From Haematococcus lacustris (lineage: Eukaryota > Chlorophyta > Chlorophyceae > Chlamydomonadales > Haematococcaceae), in assembly GCA_030144725.1 (NCBI GenBank), contig JASKMD010000031.1, forward strand, positions 9,211,823 to 9,275,822: a DNA stretch of 64,000 nt, in the 5' to 3' direction. Of this stretch, positions 22,673 to 35,247 are shown in pieces (the stretch's first letter is position 1; each line of letters starts with the position of its first letter). The position numbers and the translations under genes are program-made. The notes under the pieces are model-generated. The model was not told the origin of the DNA and ran no database searches. It saw only the letters and a program-made list of their open reading frames with translations.

Positions 22673-22958
22673 AGCTGTAACCCTTGGACGCTCTCCAACC
22701 ATGATACTGCAATACCGTGATGCACAATGTAAAAGGCATGCCAGTGCTCTGATGGGGATGTCTGTACGATCTCCCCTTTGTGCAGTGACTTTGTCTTCGC
22801 AGCCGGCGTTCACACCCTGTGATTGACGAACGTTCACGACAGAGACAGCAACCCACATTGCAGCGCGTAGGGCTCAACAGCGGGTGGAGTCGGCACGGGG
22901 TATCAGGCAGTCCACTTTCAAATTTAGATTTTGTGCCAGCTAGCGAAGGCCCCGCGAC

Positions 22959-25900
22959 ATGGTCGACGCACTGGGGAAGCAGGTTGAGGCTGCCTTCGCC
23001 AAGCTTCGATTCCATGTCAGTGAGCCGGACGTCCTCGCTGTGTGCGTGCAACTGGTCAAGGAGTTCGGCATCACACCAGAGGATTTGGCCAGGGACTACG
23101 ACATTACATCGAACCTCAGGCGAGCACCCACCCTGTGTCCCCCGGCCCGGGCTTGCACCACCCAGTATTGCATGGCAGCCGGCCCCTGCTGCTCTGGACA
23201 TGCCCCGCAGAGACAGCCACTCAGCCGAGATCACCATGGCCAGCGTCAAAGCTGCCGACTTCCGCAAGACCCTGAACAGCCAAGCCAAGGCAGCCAAAGC
23301 CCATGTCCAGGCATCCGTGAAGCTCAGCAGCGCTGTCAAGATGCCGTTCAGTGCAAGCTGGGAAAAGTGAGCCCTGACGGCATGCACTACCGTGACCTGC
23401 ATGCTGAGCTCAGTTGCCACTGCCTGCAGCTCAGAGCCACAGCGGCAGTGAAGGACCGCAGCTGCCCACCCCCCCCGGGTCACTGAGTAGTTAGGCAGCG
23501 GCCCAGGGCTAGGCCCACCCACTCCATCAGCTCACTGCTGCTGACCTACCCCCCCTGCCTGCTGCCCCCGTCCCCCCCTCTCCCCTCTGCCCTGCCCCAG
23601 CATGTCAGAGCGGGAGCAGTACCAGACCACCCCCAAGCGGCCTGCACCGCGTCCTGCCACCACCCCTGGCCAGGCCCGGCCTGCTGCCCCCCCTGCCGGC
23701 TCCGCCTCCCCCGAGCCTGACGCCCATGCCTGGCTGGCCTCCCCCCCCCCCAGCAAGGGGCCGCAGGGGCAGGGTGCAGCGCAGCCCCCCCCCCCTGGCC
23801 TCGACACCAGGCACCCAGGGCCACCAGGTGGGCTGCTGCTGCGCCACCGCCTGCCTGCCTGCCAGCCCCTGCAGCCAGCGCCTTGCGGAGGGCTGAGAGG
23901 CCCTGAGCCCCTGGCCCCTGAGGGCGCTGATCAGCCTCAGCCTCAGCTCAGCCTCAGCGCTGGCACTCAAGGTCGGGTCGGGGCCAAGCCGCCGCCCTGC
24001 CCTGCCCTGCCCCCCTCCATGGCAGTATGAGCCGCACTGCTGCCACCAGGCTGTCACTGCCTCTCTCACTCCCCCACCCCTGCCCTTACCCCTGCCCCTC
24101 CCCCACTCCTGCCCGCTGCCCTGCTGCCGGCAGGTGCAGGTGGTCAGCTGCCTTAACGACCAGGTGGACGTCAGCAGCATCAAGGTGGGGGTTGGCGGCA
24201 GCAAAGCAGGCGCCCCCGCTCCCCCCAATGAAGGTGGCAGTGCAGCCCGGAGCAGGCCTTGTTGAGGTCTTCACGCTCCTGCTTGCGCCTGGCCACTGCC
24301 CGCAGCCTCCTGCGCAGCGCTGTGGCGTGCAGCTGGTGGGCGAGGCGCTGCCCCATGTGGGGGCGCACCTGTTCATGATGGAGACGCTGGAGACGAAGGT
24401 CAGGCGGGAGAGGGCGGGGCAGGCAAGAGAGGCAGGGCAGGGTCGTGGGGGGTCCAGACCCTTCAGGGGGGCAGGTGCAGAACGTGGTCCTGACGCAGGG
24501 TATTAGTGGCTGGGGCAGCAGGGCAGGGAGGGTCAGGGGGATCAGCAGCAGGGCGGGGGTAGGGGGGGGGGTAGGGGGGGGGGGGTATGGCCAGGCCAGC
24601 GTCCTGGAGGCAGCCATACAGTGGGGGAAGAGCCAGCAGCTGGAGGGGGTCAGACCAGACCAGACCTGCAGCCGTTGCCTGCCCCTGCACCCCCCCCTGC
24701 CCCGCCCCTGGCCCTGCCCTGCCCCCCTTGACCCCCCTACTGCCACTGGGGGCTGGGTGAGCAGGTGCAGGCGGTGGAGGAGCGGCTGCAGTCCTGGCTG
24801 GGGGCGCTGGGGGAGGCGCTGGGGCCGGGGGGTGGCGGCTGAGGCTGGCCGCCAGTCCCTGGCTCAGGTCACCCAGGTGAGAGCAGGGGGGGGGCCAGGG
24901 GTGGCAGGGGGGGGCAGGTAGGGGTGCCGCCAGTGGAGCAGCTACTGCCTGGGGTTCCCCCGCACACACCCTCATGAAACCCACCCACCTCCACTGCCAC
25001 CAAAAGGTCCAGCCCCCCCCCCCTTCCTCCCCCCCCAGCCCCCTGTGATGTGCTGCCCTGCCCCCCGCCCCATGCGTTGCAGGAGGCGGTGTGGGTGGTG
25101 GGCCGCGTGGTGTCAGACACGGCAGTGGAGGGCGGTGGCGGGGCGGGCGGGGCGCTGAGTGCAGCCGGGCTGATGCTTGAGGGCAGCCGGGAGGTCAGCG
25201 GGGGGGCCCGGGTCAGGCTGGACACCACACCGCTGGCTGCCCAGGGGGGTCCTCAGGGGGAGGGGGCGCCTCAGGGGGTGCGCCTCTTCCCTGGCCAGGT
25301 CAGTGCTGGGGGGGGCCAGCTGGAAGGGGGGGAGGGGGAGGGGAGGTGGGGGGGGGTCATGTGAGGGGTGTGTGGGCACTATGGGGGTGTCAGCCCCCCC
25401 TCCCCCCCCCATGGCTCTGCCTCTCCCCCCATGGGCCCTGCTGGCACCCCCCTGGTCTGCTGCCCCCCTGCTGCTGACAGACCCCTCAGGCTGCTGCTCA
25501 CACTGGCCTGCTGCACACCTGTAGCGCCTGGTCACAGCTGGCAGCCCCCCGCCCCCTGCTGGCCTGCATTGCTGCAGAGGCCAACAAACGGCAGCACACC
25601 CTGCTGGCTTCCGCTGCCCCCCCTCCCCCCCCTCACAGCCCTGCCTACCCACTGCCTGGTGCTGGTGTAGGTGGTGGCAGTGCGGGGTGTGAACCCCCTG
25701 GGTCACACCTTCATTGCCCAGCAGCTGCTCAGCCACCTGCCGCCCCCCCCCTACACCCCCCCCCCTGCCAGCGAGTCAGCCGCAGCAGGGGGGCCCCAGG
25801 GGGGTCCAGGGGGGGGGCCGGCAGCAGCAGGCTGCGTGGTGGTGGTGGCAGCCGGTCCCTTCAACGCAGGGCCAGAGGGGGGGGGCTGGGCGCCGCTGCA

Positions 25901-27674
25901 GCTGCTGCTGGAGCAATGCAGTGGTGAGGGGGAGGGTGGGGGGCAGGGGGTGGAAGGGGAGGTCAGGGCCTGGGGGGGGGGGGGCCCAGGGGAGGGGGGA
26001 GGGGACGTCCTGGGCCCCAGGCTGCGGTGCTGCAGGTGGAGTGTGATGAGTGAGTAGAAGCAGGCCAGGTGCCGGGCTGTGGGTAGAGCAGCAGCGGGTG
26101 GGGTGGGGGGCTGGGAGCAGTGCCCTGTGCAGGCCAGGTGACACAGGGTGCTACCGCCCCCCCCCCTACCTTCCCCTCCATTGTGTGCTGCTGCTGCTCT
26201 GCTATCAAGATAGTGCACTGCTGCTGCACCTCGCTGGTCTGTCCCCTGCTGCGGCTGCGGCTGCGGCTGCTGCTGGTGGTGATGGTGGTGGTGGTTGTTG
26301 TGTGCAGCGCTTGAGCCTGACGTGGTGCTGCTGCTGGGCCCCTTCCTGGACGTGCAGCAGCCGGGCGTGGCGGCGGCCAGCCTCACTCGCACCTTTGAGG
26401 AGGAGGTCCAGATGGAGGTCAGCAGCGGGGCAGGCGGCGGGGCCAGAGGGAGGGCAGAGGGCAAGCAGGCAGGAAGGCAGGCGGCAGTGCCAGGGGTAGG
26501 GGGCAGCAGGGGGTGGGGGGGACTCTGGCTCCCTCCAGGTTGCCTGACTAGGCAGCCACCCCCTCCTGAGCCCCCTGAGGCAGCTGCAGCCCCCCTGGCC
26601 CCCCAGACACCCAGCCTTACCTCCTTAGCATTGCCAGGTGCTAGAGGCCGGGCCCCCCCCCACCCCCCCACCCCCTGCTGCTGCTGCCGCAGGTGACATC
26701 ACGCCTTGCCGCCTGGTCAGCTGCCCACCCTGCCAGCTGCCTGCTGCTGCTGCCCTCAACACGCGACGCCCACCACGTCCCGGTGCTCCCCACCCCCGCC
26801 TTTGACATGCAGTCAGCAGGGGGGGCGGGTGCTGGTCCTGGGGCACTGACCTCCTTCCAGAGCCCAGCCACCCTGGCCCTCTCCCCCGGCGGCCAGGCGG
26901 GTGCCTGGCACCGCGCCCCCCCTGGTGCTGGGGGCGTGCAGCGCAGACGTCCTCAAGGCGCTGTCGGCGTGTGAGCTGGCTCGGGGCGGACCCCCCAGGC
27001 AGGACCGCATGGCTGCTCTGGCGGCACATGTGGTGGGACAGCGCAGGTGGGGCGCCAGGGGGGAAGGGGAGGGCGGTAGGGGGGGAGGGGGAGCGGCAGG
27101 GGGGAAGGGGGGGGGGCGGTAGGGGTGGAGGGGGGGGCGGCAGGGGGGGGGGGGGGGAGGGGCTAAGTTAGGCCAGCTCTCCAGCAGTGGAGTGTCGGGG
27201 TTGGGGCGGGCAGGCCAGCTGCTGCCCTGAGTGGCTTGAGTCAGGCCCAGCTAGGCCACTCACACCCCCGCCCTGCCTGCCTGCCCGCCTGGACCCATGC
27301 TGGGCCGCAGCTACTTCCCCCTGTACCCCCCCCCGCTCGGCACCTGCCTGGACCTGGGCGCCGCGTCAGCCCTGGAGCTCCTCGCCCTGCCGCACCTCCT
27401 CGTCCTGCCCTCCGACCTCGCACCATTCGCCAAGCTCGTCACTTCGCCACCGCTGCCACAGCCGCAGCCGCAGGGCGACGGGGCTGCCGGGGCCGCGGGG
27501 GAAGCGAGTACGGCGATGGCGCGCGGGCCGGAGGGTCGAGACCCAGTGATCTGCATCAACCCCGGCCGCGTGGTCAAGGGCTCTTCCGCGGGCTCGTATG
27601 CGGTGGTGCGGGTGGCGGCCGGGAGCGCTGCGTTGCATTCGCGTTGCAAGGTGGAGGTACGCAAATGCTGTTGA
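22959..27674 (+). CDS. POLA2: DNA polymerase alpha subunit B (primase-polymerase regulatory subunit)
   Basis: POLA2 is the non-catalytic B subunit that tethers DNA polymerase alpha-primase at replication origins. Exons: 22959-23119, 23211-23366, 23601 to about 23827, 24134-24184 (weak), 24333-24398, 24765 to about 24877, 25083-25298, 25671-25923, 26308-26417, 26693-27046, 27311-27674. The N-terminal helical domain (FAKLRFHVSEPDVLAVCVQL) is followed by a Thr/Pro-rich linker (TTPKRP). Then comes the OB domain (EAVWVVGRVVSD, LMLEGSREVSGGARV, RLFPGQ, VVAVRGVNPLGHTF), and last the inactive calcineurin-like phosphoesterase domain (VVVVAAGPF, PDVVLLLGPFLDVQQPGV, LLLLPSTRDAHHVPVLPTP, CSADVLKALSACELA, QRSYFPLYPP, CINPGRVVKG). 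Splice phases agree for exons 7-11. The first intron appears to use a GC donor (CAG/GCGAGC). Two frame breaks fall in homopolymer runs, near 24830 (G) and 26922 (C7); I suspect assembly indels because both sides remain conserved. Confidence 0.92.
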
Positions 27675-29302
27675 CGGAGGGCACGCACTTGCATGCGACC
27701 ATGCTGCCCGCCTTCTGACCCCTGACGACCCGGTTGACTGGCTGGCGCCACCATCGCCGCGTACCCTCACTGACGCCGTCCTAGCGCGGGCAATGGGCGA
27801 AATGTGACGCTGGGCGGTTGACGCCCTGCTGCTGTGGACGGCTCGCTGAGCAGCGAGAAGGTTGCTACAGCACTGGGCCCTGACCCTTTCACCGCACCAG
27901 GCATGACCCGGGCAGGTCACGGACCAGGGACTAGGCGCTATGCTGTCCGACCTGGTAGGCAGCAGCAGGGCAAGGGGGAGAGGCGGCGCATGTCTGGTTA
28001 GAGCATCAAAGGGGGGGCTCACATCTCCCGCTGCGCCAGCCCTCCTGCTCCCCTCTGGTGACTAAGGCGCATGATGGCTGCCTGGCGCCTATCGCTGGGG
28101 CAGGCATGGCTGGCTGAACGGTGAGGGAGGTAGGGATGAGGGTGAAAAAGGGGGGGGAGGGTAAAGGAAGCGGGGGGGGGGGGTGCAGTCAGCTGCCACT
28201 CAGCCAAGCACCGCCCCCACTTACAAGACCCGGTGCAGCAGGCCAGCAGCAGCAGCCCTCGCCACCCCGTTACAGCTATAAAGTGAAGGGCCAAGCTGAA
28301 AGGGTCAACCTCAACAATTAGACAGCGATGATGCGCGATGACATCTCAGGGTGGAGCTGATGTTTGAAGGGATTAACTCCTCAGCCTGGTACGGCTACCT
28401 GGCCTTGGCCGTTAGCTATTGAGTATGAAGCATGGCGGTTTGGTCCATGACGGCACGGACCCATACGGATGCATGCACCGTGAGCATGAACTGCGTCCAC
28501 CCTCTTTCCCATCTCCACTCCTCTCACTCTACCTCCAACTCTAACCTACAGCCTAAGGCCTCCAGTGCGCTGCCAGTTGATGGGATGAGGTGGAGGCACC
28601 ATTAACAGCAGGTCTCAGGATCGATTGCGCCAACATTAGGTCCGTCGAGCACCTGGCCGACTCGGTGGGCTGTCCATGACCCGCTTCGCCTCATGTCCGT
28701 GCTGCCAGCGTCAAGTCCTGCTGAGTTGCCCACACCCTGCGGCCCACACCTCCGCAACAGTGTTCCTAAGGCTGCGGCTGCCTACCCCCGGCACTACTCC
28801 CTGACACCCTCAGGGGCGGCCAGCTAACTTGGCATGTCAAACATGCACTGATGCCAGCTGACACAGCTTAAACATGGCACACTCTGTGGTGCCACATCAG
28901 GCTCCTGCTGCTGCGGGGCCTTGGGTGCTCGATTTCACTGCTGCCTGTAGTCAAGGCCACCAGCACACCAGTGGGCGCCACTTGCTTTCCTATTGCGCTG
29001 CATGTTCAGCGCTGCGTTCTAGTCCCTGTCCCTGCCTACCCTCAAGCCTGGTTGCGGCGCTGGTTTAGCTTGACAGCCTTGCCATTACCTTAGCCTGTGC
29101 CTTTGGTAGTAGTAGTTGTTACACCAAGGAGGTAGCGCTTGGGTGGATACAAGCCAACCTCCAAAGGTAAAAGACTGAGGAGAGAACAGAGAAAGCGGGA
29201 AAGAGAAGGGGAAGGGGAACAACCTAGAAGAGAAAGAACTTAAATAAGGAAGGGGAAGGGAGCTAAAAGGAAAGGGGGGAGAGACCTCGTGGGCAGGGAG
29301 GG
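27675..29302. other. Gene-free spacer, includes a purine-rich tract
   Basis: No supported gene. 28845-28925 resembles 59828-59915 (ACATGC, AGCTGA, GGCACAC, CAGGCT, CTGCTGCTG, GGGCCTT in the same order), so both are probably remains of one dispersed repeat. A purine-rich stretch at 29165-29285 lies just past the stop of the next, minus-strand fragment. On the minus strand it ends in TGTAACAACTACTAC (about 29112-29126), which could be its 3' end. Confidence 0.5.
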
Positions 29303-29635
29303 CTAAGCTGCCTTCTCAGCCTTTGTGAGCTTGCTGCGCTTGGCTGGCGTGGGAGTGCTGGGCCCAGGCTCTGTGGCTGCTGACTGTCTGGCTGCCTGGC
29401 TGCGTGGCTTTTGTGGGAGGATGCGTGGGGCCACCTGAGGGCACCACATCAGTCTGACCCGGTCTGGCGGTGACAGCGGGCAACACCCCGGCTGAAGCAC
29501 ATCCCTCAACGGACGGTGGTGAAAATGCGTTGAGGAGTTACTGCACTGCTGACACTGAAGCAGCTGCCAGCAATGCTCCGGTGTTTGCACTGAACTGCAT
29601 GCTTCCCTTACTACGGGCATGCTTGCAGGGATCAT
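29303..29635 (-). pseudogene. Remnant of a TnpB/Fanzor-like transposon protein (middle/C-terminal part)
   Basis: The fragment reads RVRLMWCPQVAPRILPQ, then a Pro/Ser/Thr linker and a basic end (PAKRSKLTKAEKAA). The 63.4-63.9 kb fragment has VQGVMWCHEVPP in the corresponding place and goes on to a WLDRDTNGCLNLQRIG motif like the third RuvC motif (D-R-D-x-N-x3-N) of TnpB/Fanzor nucleases. That motif is absent here because the frame ends first. The relation between the two is inferred from the short MWC-x2-V-x-P block and the linker, plus my memory of a common algal repeat protein. I cannot confirm it without a search. Confidence 0.4.
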
Positions 29636-30058
29636 AGCTTAAACTGTGCTTGGGTCCGAGCCCATACTTACCGGGGATGTTTTTGACGAGCACATGCAAT
29701 GTTGTCTCAAGTTTGCAAATGCGCGTACCGCAACCACACTAAGAATTGCTGCGCCCAGTAGCCGGTACAAAAATGGTGTGTGCGTTCCCTGAGGAGCCTG
29801 CGCCCTGCTCTGACGGGGATGCTGGGCATCGTATCCACCTCCGTGTTGGGTGTGCTCTCCTGCCTAAGAAGGTAGGACCCAATGCAGGAATGGTTGTGCG
29901 CAAGCCAGATGCGGCCCTGACGACCTCAACCAGCATCTCCCGTAGGTGTCACGGTACTTGACTCCCGCAATGCACAGCGCAGCAGCGGCTCGGGGTATAG
30001 AACTCGCGCAAATCGATTTCCGCCGTTCCCTCAGCGAGCAGGGGCACTTTGATGCTAT

Positions 30059-30558
30059 NNNNNNNNNNNNNNNNNNNNNNNNNNNNNNNNNNNNNNNNNN
30101 NNNNNNNNNNNNNNNNNNNNNNNNNNNNNNNNNNNNNNNNNNNNNNNNNNNNNNNNNNNNNNNNNNNNNNNNNNNNNNNNNNNNNNNNNNNNNNNNNNNN
30201 NNNNNNNNNNNNNNNNNNNNNNNNNNNNNNNNNNNNNNNNNNNNNNNNNNNNNNNNNNNNNNNNNNNNNNNNNNNNNNNNNNNNNNNNNNNNNNNNNNNN
30301 NNNNNNNNNNNNNNNNNNNNNNNNNNNNNNNNNNNNNNNNNNNNNNNNNNNNNNNNNNNNNNNNNNNNNNNNNNNNNNNNNNNNNNNNNNNNNNNNNNNN
30401 NNNNNNNNNNNNNNNNNNNNNNNNNNNNNNNNNNNNNNNNNNNNNNNNNNNNNNNNNNNNNNNNNNNNNNNNNNNNNNNNNNNNNNNNNNNNNNNNNNNN
30501 NNNNNNNNNNNNNNNNNNNNNNNNNNNNNNNNNNNNNNNNNNNNNNNNNNNNNNNNNN
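30059..30558. other. Assembly gap, 500 N
   Basis: Exactly 500 N, a standard placeholder length, so the true gap size is unknown. The right edge enters directly into the minisatellite. Proteins containing X that run through it are meaningless. Confidence 1.
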
Positions 30559-30954
30559 CACTCACAGGGTCCTGGCACCACACCCACAAGGTCCTGGCCC
30601 ATAGGTCCTGCTGCACACCCACAGGGTCCTACTGCACACCCACAAGGTCATGCTACCACAGGGTCCTGGCACACACCCACAGGGTCCTGGCCCCACACCA
30701 CAGGGTCCTGGCCCACAGGGTCCTGCTGCACACTCACAGGGTCCTGGCACCACACCACAGGGTCCTGGCCCACAGGGTCCTGCTACACACCCACAGGGTC
30801 CTGCTACACACCCACAGGGTCCTGCTACACACCCACAGGGTCCTGCTACCCACAGGGTTGTGCTACACACCCACAGGGTCCTGTTACACACCCAAGGGGT
30901 CCTGCTGCACACCCACAGCGTCCTGCTACCACAGGGTCTTGGCACACACCCACA

Positions 30955-31300
30955 CACTCCTACAAATTAATCCCTGCGTCCGTCCCTGCGTGTTGACCGA
31001 CCTTGTCCGATCGGGCTGAAATTTTGATGAATGGTAGTTTGCAGAATATAAAACATATTTTTCAGATAAAATTTATTAAACAAATCAAAGACGGCTGCGC
31101 TGTGGCCCTGTGGCTAGAGTGCAAGGATGAGTGCAGGGATAGGTTGCGGGCCACAGCGCAACAGCTGCTGATTTTTGCAAAATATTTTTCCTGCAAAATA
31201 TGTTTTATTTTTTGCAAACTACCATCTATCAAAATTCCAGCCCGATCGGACAAGGTTGGTAACACGCAGGGACGGACGCAGGGATTAATTTGTAGGAGTG
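30955..31300. mobile_element. Fold-back MITE, type I, copy 1
   Basis: 346 bp with long inverted ends (about 100 bp each): starts CACTCCTACAAATTAATC, ends GATTAATTTGTAGGAGTG. The AT-rich arms contain AATATAAAACAT and its complement. The centre has GGCTGCGCTGTGGCC and GGCCACAGCGCA. It is flanked by CA on both sides and has no coding capacity. Confidence 0.92.
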
Positions 31301-32794
31301 CAGGGTCCTGGCACCTCACCACAGGGTCCTGGCACCTCACCACAGGGTCCTGGCACCTCACCACAGGGTCCTGGCACCTCACCACAGGGTCCTGGCACCT
31401 CACCACAGGGTCCTGGCACCACAGGGTCCTGGCACCTCACCACAGGGTTCTGGCCCACAGGGTCCTGGCACCTCACCATAGGGTCCTGGCACCACAGGGT
31501 CCTGGCACCTCACCACAGGGTCCTGGCACCTCACCACAGGGTCCTGGCACCTCACCACAGGGTCCTGGCACCTCACCACAGGGTCCTGGCACCTCACCAC
31601 AGGGTCCTGGCACCACAGGGTCCTGGCACCACAGGGTCCTGGCACCTCACCCCAGGGTCCTGGCCCACAGGGTCCTGGCACCTCACCACAGGGTCCTGGC
31701 ACCACAGGGTCCTGGCACCTCACCACAGGGTCCTGGCCCACAGGGTCCTGGCCCACAGGGTCCTGGCACCTCACCACAGGGTCCTGGCCCACAGGGTCCT
31801 GGCACCTCACCACAGGGTCCTGGCCCACAGGGTCCTGGCACCTCACCACAGGGTCCTGGCCCACAGGGTCCTGGCACCTCACCACAGGGTCCTGGTAACA
31901 CACCACATAGTCCTGGCCCACAGGGTCCTGACACCACACCACCGGGTCCTGCTTCACTAACCCTCCACATATATTTAAGTGACCATTAGTGTTATTAACA
32001 CCACACCCAAGGGGTCCTGCTGCACACCCACAGCGTCCTGCTACCACAGGGTCTTGGCACACACCCACAGGGTCCTGGCTGTAACGACTAATAGGAGCTC
32101 ATGAGATGACAACGTGCAACGCCTGTAGACTTATATGCACGTTACACTGGCCCACAGGGTCCTGCTGCACACTCACAGGGTCCTGGCCCCACACCACAGG
32201 GTCCAAGCCCACAGGGTCCTATTGCACACCCACGGGGTCCTACTGCACACCCACAGGGTCCTGCTACCACAGGGTCTTGGGACACACCCACAGGGTCCTG
32301 GCACCACACCACAGGGTCCTGGCCCACAGGGTCCTGCTGCACACTCACAGGGTCCTGGCACCACACCACAGGGTCCTGGCCCTCAGGGTCCTGCTGCACA
32401 CTCACAGGGTCCTGGCACCACACCCACAAGGTCCTGGCCCATAGGTCCTGCTGCACACCCACAGGGTCCTACTGCACACCCACAAGGTCATGCTACCACA
32501 GGGTCCTGGCACACACCCACAGGGTCCTGGCACCACACCACAGGGTCCTGGCCCACAGGGTCCTGCTGCACACTCACAGGGTCCTGGCACCACACCACAG
32601 GGTCCTGGCCCACAGGGTCCTGCTACACACCCACAGGGTCCTGCTACACACCCACAGGGTCCTGCTACACACCCACAGGGTCCTGCTACCCACAGGGTTG
32701 TGCTACACACCCACAGGGTCCTGTTACACACCCAAGGGGTCCTGCTGCACACCCACAGCGTCCTGCTACCACAGGGTCTTGGCACACACCCACA

Positions 32795-33140
32795 CACTCC
32801 TACAAATTAATCCCTGCGTCCGTCCCTGCGTGTTGACCGACCTTGTCCGATCGGGCTGAAATTTTGATGAATGGTAGTTTGCAGAATATAAAACATATTT
32901 TTCAGATAAAATTTATTAAAAAAATCAAAGGCGGCTGCGCTGTGGCCCTGTGGCTAGAGTGCAGGGATGAGTGCAGGGATAGGTTGCGGGCCACAGCGCA
33001 ACAGCTGCTGATTTTTGCAAAATATTTTTCCTGCAAAATATGTTTTATTTTTTGCAAACTACCATCTATCAAAATTCCAGCCCGATCGGACAAGGTTGGT
33101 AACACGCAGGGACGGACGCAGGGATTAATTTGTAGGAGTG
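32795..33140. mobile_element. Fold-back MITE, type I, copy 2
   Basis: Same ends and length as copy 1, with a few internal substitutions (AAAAAAATCAAAGGCGGC in place of AAACAAATCAAAGACGGC). CA flanks. Confidence 0.92.
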
Positions 33141-33397
33141 CAGGGTCCTGGCACCTCACCACAGGGTCCTGGCACCTCACCACAGGGTCCTGGCACCTCA
33201 CCACAGGGTCCTGGCACCTCACCACAGGGTCCTGGCACCTCACCACAGGGTCCTGGCACCACAGGGTCCTGGCACCTCACCACAGGGTTCTGGCCCACAG
33301 GGTCCTGGCACCTCACCATAGGGTCCTGGCACCACAGGGTCCTGGCACCTCACCACAGGGTCCTGGCACCTCACCACAGGGTCCTGGCACCTCACCA

Positions 33398-33742
33398 CAC
33401 TCCTACAATTTAGTCCCTGCGTTTGTCCCTGCGTTCTACCGACCTTGTCCGATCGGGCTGAAAATTTGATAGATGGCAGTTTTCAGAAAATAAAACATAT
33501 TTTTCAAGAAAAATATTTGGAAAAATCTAAAAGCTGTTGCGCTGTGGCCCGCAACCTATCCCTGCACTCATCCCTGCACCTACGCCCCAGGGCCACAGCG
33601 CAGCCGCCTTTGATTTTTTCAAAATATTTTTTCTGAAAAATAGGTTTTATTTTCTGCAAACTGCTATCTATCAAAATTTCAGCCCAATCGGACAAGGTCG
33701 GCAAAACGCAGGGACAAACGCAGGGACTAAAGTCTAGGAGTG
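33398..33742. mobile_element. Fold-back MITE, type II, copy 1
   Basis: 345 bp. Starts CACTCCTACAATTTAGTC, ends AAGTCTAGGAGTG. It has the same architecture as type I but diverged arms (GTTCTACCGACC, GCAGTTTTCAGAAAATAAA). It sits at CACCA/CAGGG with a CA duplication. Confidence 0.92.
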
Positions 33743-35247
33743 CACAGGGTCCTGGCACCTCACCACAGGGTCCTGGCACCTCACCACAGGGTCCTGGCAC
33801 CACAGGGTCCTGGCACCACAGGGTCCTGGCACCTCACCCCAGGGTCCTGGCCCACAGGGTCCTGGCACCTCACCACAGGGTCCTGGCACCACAGGGTCCT
33901 GGCACCTCACCACAGGGTCCTGGCCCACAGGGTCCTGGCCCACAGGGTCCTGGCACCTCACCACAGGGTCCTGGCCCACAGGGTCCTGGCACCTCACCAC
34001 AGGGTCCTGGCCCACAGGGTCCTGGCACCTCACCACAGGGTCCTGGCCCACAGGGTCCTGGCACCTCACCACAGGGTCCTGGCCCACAGGGTCCTGGCAC
34101 CTCACCACAGGGTCCTGGTAACACACCACATAGTCCTGGCCCACAGGGTCCTGACACCACACCACCGGGTCCTGCTTCACTAACCCTCCACATATATTTA
34201 AGTGACCATTAGTGTTATTAACACCACACCCAAGGGGTCCTGCTGCACACCCACAGCGTCCTGCTACCACAGGGTCTTGGCACACACCCACAGGGTCCTG
34301 GCTGTAACGACTAATAGGAGCTCATGAGATGACAACGTGCAACGCCTGTAGACTTATATGCACGTTACACTGGCCCACAGGGTCCTGCTGCACACTCACA
34401 GGGTCCTGGCCCCACACCACAGGGTCCAAGCCCACAGGGTCCTGTTGCACACCCACGGGGTCCTACTGCACACCCACAGGGTCCTGCTACCACAGGGTCT
34501 TGGGACACACCCACAGGGTCCTGGCACCACACCACAGGGTCCTGGCCCACAGGGTCCTGCTGCACACTCACAGGGTCCTACAACTCACTCACAGGGTCCT
34601 GCTATCCAGGGGGTCCTGCTACCCACAGGGTCCCGCGACACACCCACAGGGTCCTGCTACCCACAAGGTCCTGCTGCACACCCGCAGGGTCCTGCTACAC
34701 ACCCACAAGGTCTTGCTACCCACAGGGTCCTGCTGCACACCCACAGGGTCCAAGCACCACACCACAGGGTCATGGCCCACAGGGTCCTGCTGCACACTCA
34801 CAGGGTCCTGGCACCACACCACAGGGTCCTGGCCCTCAGGGTCCTGCTGCACACTCACAGGGTCCTGGCACCACACCCACAAGGTCCTGGCCCATAGGTC
34901 CTGCTGCACACCCACAGGGTCCTACTGCACACCCACAAGGTCATGCTACCACAGGGTCCTGGCACACACCCACAGGGTCCTGGCCCCACACCACAGGGTC
35001 CTGGCCCACAGGGTCCTGCTGCACACTCACAGGGTCCTGGCACCACACCACAGGGTCCTGGCCCACAGGGTCCTGCTACACACCCACAGGGTCCTGCTAC
35101 ACACCCACAGGGTCCTGCTACACACCCACAGGGTCCTGCTACCCACAGGGTTGTGCTACACACCCACAGGGTCCTGTTACACACCCAAGGGGTCCTGCTG
35201 CACACCCACAGCGTCCTGCTACCACAGGGTCTTGGCACACACCCACA

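Noticed and set aside
22819..23522. 305-codon minus-strand ORF opposite the first POLA2 exons
   Set aside because: Shadow of POLA2 exons 1-2; no homology recognised and the sense strand has the conserved N-terminal domain.
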